This document shows positions 7,008 through 10,478 of a stretch of 10,478 nucleotides of DNA, in pieces (the first letter of the stretch is position 1; the number at the start of each line of letters is the position of its first letter). The notes below the pieces were generated by a model. The model saw nothing but the letters and a program-made list of their open reading frames with translations, did no database searches and had not been told where the DNA came from. This stretch comes from DASVEE01 sp036399695 (GTDB lineage: Bacteria > Acidobacteriota > Thermoanaerobaculia > Gp7-AA8): the NCBI GenBank assembly GCA_036399695.1, contig DASWMP010000402.1, positions 1 to 10,478 on the forward strand, in the 5' to 3' direction. The position numbers and the translations under genes are program-made.

Positions 7008-8627
7008 TCATCGGTTGTTCGTTGACCGTTCCAGGTCGAGTAATTGTTCGTAAGCGGGCAGCGTGAGGAAGTCCGCGAGCGTGTCGCTGAGAATCAGCTC
7101 GTCGAAAATCCGCGCCGCGCGATCGACGTAATCGCGGCGCTCGCTCCCCACACGCTCGTAGATCGACGAGAGCTCTTCATCGCGGATGCGCCGGTAGAGC
7201 GGCTCGTCGACGAGGCGGCCGTCGTCGAGCTTCGCGCCGTGGTGGATCCATTGCCACAACTGCGTGCGCGAGATCTCGGCCGTGGCCGCGTCTTCCATCA
7301 GGTTGTACAGCGGCACCGCGCCGCTGCCGCCGAGCCACGCCTCCAGATAGAGGATGCCGACGTTGAAGTTCTGCCGCACGCCCTTCTCCGTGATCGCCCC
7401 TTCGGGCAGACGGAGCAGGTCGTCGCGGCCGATGCGCACCTCTTCGCGCTTCCGGTCGAGCTGATTCGGCGCCGGCATGTGCTCGTCGAACACTTCCTTC
7501 GCCGTGGCCACCAGGCCCGGGTGCGCCACCCAGGTGCCGTCGTGTCCTGCTTTCACTTCGCGCAACTTGTCCGCGCGCACCTTGGCCGTGGCGGCGTCGT
7601 TCGCTTCCGGATCGTTCTTGATCGGGATCTGCGCCGCCATGCCTCCCATCGCGTGAATACCGCGCCGGTGGCAGGTCTGGATCAGCAGGTCGACGTAGGC
7701 CGCGAGGAACGCGCGGTCCATCGTGATCGAGCCGCGGTCCGGCGTGATGAAGTCGTGCCGCGCCCTGAATTTCTTGATGAAGGAAAAGATGTAATCCCAG
7801 CGGCCGCAGTTGAGGCCCGCCGAGTGATCGCGCAGCTCCCAGAGGATCTCGTGCATCTCGAACGAGGCCAGGATCGTCTCGATCAGCACCGTCGCCCGGA
7901 TGCTGCCGTGCGGAATCCCGAGCTCCTGCTGCGCGCGGACGAAGACGTCGTTCCAGAGGCGCGCCTCCAGATGCGACTCCATCTTCGGCAGATAGAAATA
8001 CGGACCGCTGCCGCGCGCCAGCAGCTCTTGCGCGTTGTGAAAGAAGTAGAGCGCAAAGTCGAAGAGGCTCGCGCTCACCGGCTGCCCGTCGACGTACAGA
8101 TGCTCTTCGACGAGATGCCAGCCGCGGGGCCGGACGAGCAGCGTGGCGGTCTTCTCGTTCAGCTTGTACTGCTTCGCGCCACTGTCGAACGAGATCGTCC
8201 GCCGGACGGCATCGCGCAGGTTGAGCTGCCCTTCGACGTTGTTCGCCCAGGTCGGCGCGTTCGCGTCTTCAAAGTCGGCCATGAAGACGTTCGCCCCGGA
8301 GTTGAGGGCGTTGATGATCATCTTCCGGTCCACCGGCCCGGTGATCTCGACACGCCGGTCGCGCAGGTCGGCCGGAATCGGCGCGACCGTCCAGTCGCTC
8401 TCCCGGATCTCCCGCGTCTCCGCCAGAAAGTCCGGCAACTCGCCGCCGTCGAGCCGCTGCTTCCGCGCCTCGCGGGCCGCGAGCAGCTCCTCCCGCCGCA
8501 GGTTGAACTGCCGCTGCAACAGCGCCACGAACTGCAGCGCCTCGGGCGTCAGAACCGTCTCCCAACCATCACGAACAACACCACGAAGATCGATGGCGTC
8601 GTCCTGTGTCAATGCCGCTTCCGTCAT
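7008..8627 (-). CDS. aceB: Malate synthase A
   Basis: Condenses glyoxylate with acetyl-CoA to malate, completing the glyoxylate shunt. The malate synthase signature RDHSAGLNCGRWDYIF is exact at residues 266-281. Also present are RRVEITGPVDRKMIINALN with FMADFED near the N-terminus, GPYFYLPKMES, HDGTWVAHPGL, and LMEDAATAEISRTQLWQW, which carries the conserved catalytic-site acidic residues. It is the short A-type isoform (539 residues; E. coli 533). I chose the ATG at 8627 (MTEAALTQ) because the length agrees with the family. An upstream in-frame ATG at 8678 would add 17 residues without similarity; neither start has a clear Shine-Dalgarno. The TGA overlaps an ATG of the aceA frame (ATGA), so the two genes are surely cotranscribed. 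Confidence 0.96.
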   Translation of the reverse strand: MTEAALTQDDAIDLRGVVRDGWETVLTPEALQFVALLQRQFNLRREELLAAREARKQRLDGGELPDFLAETREIRESDWTVAPIPADLRDRRVEITGPVDRKMIINALNSGANVFMADFEDANAPTWANNVEGQLNLRDAVRRTISFDSGAKQYKLNEKTATLLVRPRGWHLVEEHLYVDGQPVSASLFDFALYFFHNAQELLARGSGPYFYLPKMESHLEARLWNDVFVRAQQELGIPHGSIRATVLIETILASFEMHEILWELRDHSAGLNCGRWDYIFSFIKKFRARHDFITPDRGSITMDRAFLAAYVDLLIQTCHRRGIHAMGGMAAQIPIKNDPEANDAATAKVRADKLREVKAGHDGTWVAHPGLVATAKEVFDEHMPAPNQLDRKREEVRIGRDDLLRLPEGAITEKGVRQNFNVGILYLEAWLGGSGAVPLYNLMEDAATAEISRTQLWQWIHHGAKLDDGRLVDEPLYRRIRDEELSSIYERVGSERRDYVDRAARIFDELILSDTLADFLTLPAYEQLLDLERSTNNR

Positions 8628-8722
8628 CGTGTCAATGGTTGAGCACGGACCGAGCCAAGTCAATAAGTCGAGGCTCATCCGTGAGTTAAGCAGTGGTGCC
8701 GTGTCAAACGCCTACAGAAAAG

Positions 8723-8740
8723 CTGTAAAGATCTGTAAAG
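8723..8740. promoter_or_regulatory. Direct repeat CTGTAAAG x2, possible operator of aceBA
   Basis: CTGTAAAG occurs at 8723-8730 and 8733-8740, a 10-bp period (one helical turn), about 95-115 bp upstream of the chosen aceB start. Glyoxylate genes are commonly controlled by a carbon-source regulator, so an operator here is plausible. The repeat is visible; the regulatory role is inference. Confidence 0.4.
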
Positions 8741-8775
8741 CCCCAAGACACACCTTCGCCCTGTTGAGAGGTGAA

Positions 8776-8850
8776 ATGAAGGAGGCGTGCCAGCGAGCGG
8801 GCACACTCCCAAATAACGTCTATCTATATTTCATTAAAGGACTACAGTGA
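8776..8850 (+). CDS. Possible 24-residue leader peptide ORF
   Basis: ATG at 8776 is preceded by GAGAGG (8766-8771) at a 4-nt spacing and opens a 24-codon frame ending TGA at 8848-8850. The peptide starts MKEACQRAG and ends FIKGLQ; it resembles nothing I know. A stem-loop (8781-8809) lies in its first half, and the next gene starts 40 nt after its stop. It could be a leader peptide or chance. Confidence 0.2.
   Translation: MKEACQRAGTLPNNVYLYFIKGLQ
8781..8809 (+). other. Stem-loop in the upstream region of the Ig-like gene
   Basis: GGAG (8781-8784) pairs with CTCC (8806-8809). After a small internal loop (GC against A), GTGCC (8787-8791) pairs with GGCAC (8800-8804) around an 8-nt loop. No T-run follows. 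It may be a leader structure or a protein-binding site. Confidence 0.4.
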
Positions 8851-8880
8851 AGGATCGCGCAGCGTCGAGAGAGAACCTAT

Positions 8881-8885
8881 GGAGG
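8881..8885 (+). promoter_or_regulatory. Ribosome binding site for the 8891 start
   Basis: GGAGG lies 5 nt before ATG 8891, the start of a clear signal peptide. This shows that translation begins at 8891 and not at the GTG at 8952, which opens the downstream frame but has no ribosome site. Confidence 0.7.
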
Positions 8886-8890
8886 CCACG

Positions 8891-10310
8891 ATGCGAGCGA
8901 TTTCCTGGGCTGTAGCAGCAGTTCTCTTTGCCATGACGATGCACGCCGACTGTGCCTCGATCGTCGTGGAGTCGGGCAACACCAAGCCCGTGTGCACGTT
9001 CGAGTAACCCCGAGCTCTTCGTGCGGACCAGCGAGCCCGTTCGCGAGATTAGATGGGACTTCTTCTCCGCGTCCTGGTACAGGGAGTCGTTCCGGATGAG
9101 CAATCTCCACAACCTGACGCCGCGGCCCATGTTCCCGGGTGGGCGCCCATACTCTGCGGAAATACATTTCGAGAATGGCTGCCAGCGCACTGTCGCGATC
9201 GATATCGAGAACGTACCCGAGACGTTCTCGAGGCTTGAGACTCACATGTATTATTTGTGCGACGGCGAGTCGTACACGTTCTCACCCTATTCGTACTTCT
9301 TCGAGCCGCACCCCCGCGGCGAGATGTGGCCAAGCCCATACTCCGGTCCGCTGGAATGGAGCGCGACCAACGCCACACTCATCAGTGGCCAGGGAACGAG
9401 TACCGCGACATTTACGGTCGCCAATGAAGGTGACACGCCCATTGATGTCGAATTTTCCGTCATAGCGACGGCCAATCGACGCTGCAGTCACCCCGGGATC
9501 CTGCGCACCACCGTCTACCGTAGTGCCCGTCAGCGAACTATCGCCACGGCCACCAGCACTTGCCCGAACGTATCGCAGACGGCGTCGGTCGAGAAAGTCG
9601 ATGGCGAGTCGCACTGGTGGTCGATCGAGAACGGCACCATCACCTCTTTCCCGTACGAGCCGACGATCACCTACGTCGCGAACACGATTGGCGAGACGCG
9701 ACTCTCCGTAAAGTCCGGCGGCAGGTGCCCTCGCTGGGATCAGATCACCATTCCGGTCTCGCTCCCTTCCGCCGCCATTGACTCCGCCACCCTCCCCACC
9801 TGCGCCGGCACTCCCGTGGACATCGACGTGACCCTGACCGGCGCGGCCCCGTTCACGTTGCGCTGGTCGGATGGCGTCATCGAGACGGCCGGCTCCACGA
9901 CCCACACGCGCACCGTCATGCCCCAGGCATCCGAGCACTACGAGATCGTCGAAGTCACCGGCAGCGGCGGAGCGAGCTGCCCCGGCACCGCGACTGGCGC
10001 CGTCGATGTCCAGGTCAGCGCACGACCGGAGATCGTCGACGAGCCGAAGAACGTCACCATTCGCAACGGTGAGACCGCCACCCTCTCCGTCGGCGCGGTC
10101 GGCGACGGCCTCACCTTCCAGTGGTACGAAGGAGCGAGCGGCGACACGTCCCATCCCGTCAGCGGCGGCATCCATCGCGTGCTCATCGTGACGCCCTCAC
10201 AAACGACCCGCTACTGGGCGGACGTCCGCAGCCACTGCGGGACGGTCTTTTCGAAAGCGGGCAATGTCGCCGTGACGAATGCTCCGGCGCGGCGGCGTGC
10301 GGCGCGCTGA
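8891..10310 (+). CDS. Secreted Ig-like/beta-sandwich protein, apparently frameshifted near 9000
   Basis: A probable exported surface protein of about 472 residues if one extra base is skipped. The first frame (8891-9007) encodes a signal peptide (MRAISWAVAAVLFAM.., likely cut after MHA) and mature start DCASIVVESGNTKPVCTFE, then TAA. The second frame is open from 8937 to 10310 and reads naturally from about 9006 (NPELFVRTSEPVREIRW). Skipping T9005, or one T of 8999-9000, joins them. The body shows beta-rich segments: an N-terminal region (HFENGCQRTVAIDIENV), a domain ending around ITIPVSLPSA, a cysteine-bearing segment (TLPTCAGTPVDIDVTLTGAAP, with LRWSDG) and a C-terminal Ig-like domain (EPKNVTIRNGETATLSVGA, FQWYEG, TTRYWADV). 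It ends in a basic tail, ARRRAAR. I see no enzyme motif; binding or adhesion is likely. It may be a decayed gene or contain a sequencing error. Confidence 0.7.
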
Positions 10311-10340
10311 AGCGCGGGCATGGTGCGGCAACCGCCTAGT

Positions 10341-10360
10341 CTCGGAGTGCGGTGGCGAAC
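10341..10360. repeat. Dispersed repeat, copy 3, inverted
   Basis: These 20 bases are the exact reverse complement of 35-54 (GTTCGCCACCGCACTCCGAG). They lie 31 nt after a stop codon. The sequence beyond GAAC differs from copy 1, so the second hairpin arm is missing and only the half-element is present. Confidence 0.7.
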
Positions 10361-10421
10361 GGAGGGTGTCTCAAAACGGTGCGCCTCGATCTACTCCCTT
10401 GGTTCTGCCGTCGATGAACCG

Positions 10422-10457
10422 GCGCCTGCGGGCGCGGACAGACAGGAGTGTCTGTCC
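10422..10457. terminator. Two back-to-back hairpins, terminator-like
   Basis: GCGCC (10422-10426) pairs with GGCGC (10431-10435) around TGCG. Immediately next, GGACAGACA (10436-10444) pairs perfectly with TGTCTGTCC (10449-10457) around GGAG, a 9-bp stem. No T-run follows on either strand. They may end transcription of the Ig-like gene or belong to another dispersed element. Confidence 0.45.
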
Positions 10458-10478
10458 CACATTCAGATTCCGCCGAAT

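Larger units (their letters stand above)
8679..8890. other. Divergent intergenic region between aceB and the Ig-like gene
   Basis: About 212 nt separating minus-strand aceB from a plus-strand gene, so it should contain both promoters. It holds the CTGTAAAG direct repeats, a stem-loop (8781-8809), a possible 24-codon leader ORF (8776-8850) and a local AT-rich patch (8811-8845, including TATATT at 8825-8830). TTGACA-like hexamers occur on the minus strand near 8708 and 8665, but none has a good -10 partner at 16-18 nt, so I call no promoter. Confidence 0.55.
10311..10478. other. Noncoding tail with repeat and hairpins
   Basis: No gene is supported after the stop at 10310. The stretch holds dispersed repeat copy 3 (10341-10360) and two adjacent stem-loops (10422-10435 and 10436-10457). 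Confidence 0.5.

Noticed and set aside
7044..8642. 532-codon plus-strand open frame opposite aceB
   Set aside because: aceB is certain from its signature; the opposite frame is compositionally biased and without recognisable domains.
8952..9005. GTG at 8952 as the start of the Ig-like protein
   Set aside because: No ribosome site, and the first 17 residues (MPRSSWSRA..) look like an out-of-frame reading of the signal-peptide region, which is well supported in the other frame.
8995..9010. Programmed +1 frameshift at GAG TAA, as in prfB
   Set aside because: A tRNA reading GAG would not re-pair with AGT after slipping, and no internal Shine-Dalgarno-like stimulator is correctly placed. A plain indel is simpler.
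9282..10175. 297-codon minus-strand frame over the Ig-like gene
   Set aside because: Biased Gly/Arg/Asp/Ala content and no family features; the plus-strand body has coherent beta-domain motifs.
1..10478. CRISPR array, tRNA, rRNA or insertion sequence
   Set aside because: The repeats are far apart or seven bases long, no cloverleaf or rRNA stretch was recognised, and no transposase is encoded.

Overview
The window is a GC-rich stretch of bacterial chromosome with strong G/C bias at third codon positions. It comes from a Gram-negative bacterium: one protein ends in an Omp85-like outer-membrane barrel and several others have Sec signal peptides. The mix of genes (peptidase/TolB-propeller/barrel giant, secreted Ig-like protein, tandem FKBP, aceBA) resembles Acidobacteriota. 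That placement is an inference from gene style; no rRNA or marker gene is present. I see no tRNA, rRNA, CRISPR array, transposase or phage gene.

Left block (171-4614, + strand): three genes packed as a probable operon. The first is a 1043-residue secreted protein joining a gluzincin-type zinc peptidase (HEIVH + E), a PD40/TolB beta-propeller and an Omp85-like barrel with a VRGY motif. It overlaps by 7 nt a secreted polysaccharide deacetylase (CE4/NodB fold). Next, 23 nt on, is a 121-residue cytosolic minimal zincin. The first two should act at the envelope: proteolysis or binding at the outer membrane, and deacetylation of a wall or surface glycan.

Middle block (4639-8627, - strand): reading right to left, malate synthase A (aceB), isocitrate lyase (aceA), an unrecognised 44-residue charged mini-protein, then, after a strong hairpin, a secreted tandem-FKBP prolyl isomerase. 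aceB and aceA form the glyoxylate shunt, needed for growth on acetate or fatty acids. The mini-gene takes the place aceK holds in E. coli. The FKBP gene converges on the left block.

Right block (8679-10478): a divergent intergenic region with a 10-bp-period direct repeat and a stem-loop, then a secreted Ig-like/beta-sandwich protein. Its signal peptide (8891-9004) and body (9006-10310) lie in different frames, so the gene looks frameshifted. The window ends in noncoding DNA with hairpins.

A dispersed repeat ties the blocks together. The core CCACCGCACTCCGAG occurs at 40-54, 4617-4631 and inverted at 10346-10360, extended to 20 identical bases in the first and last copies. Two copies lie just past stop codons. 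Together with a four-unit heptamer repeat at 5672-5699, these REP-like sequences are the main structure the genes do not explain.
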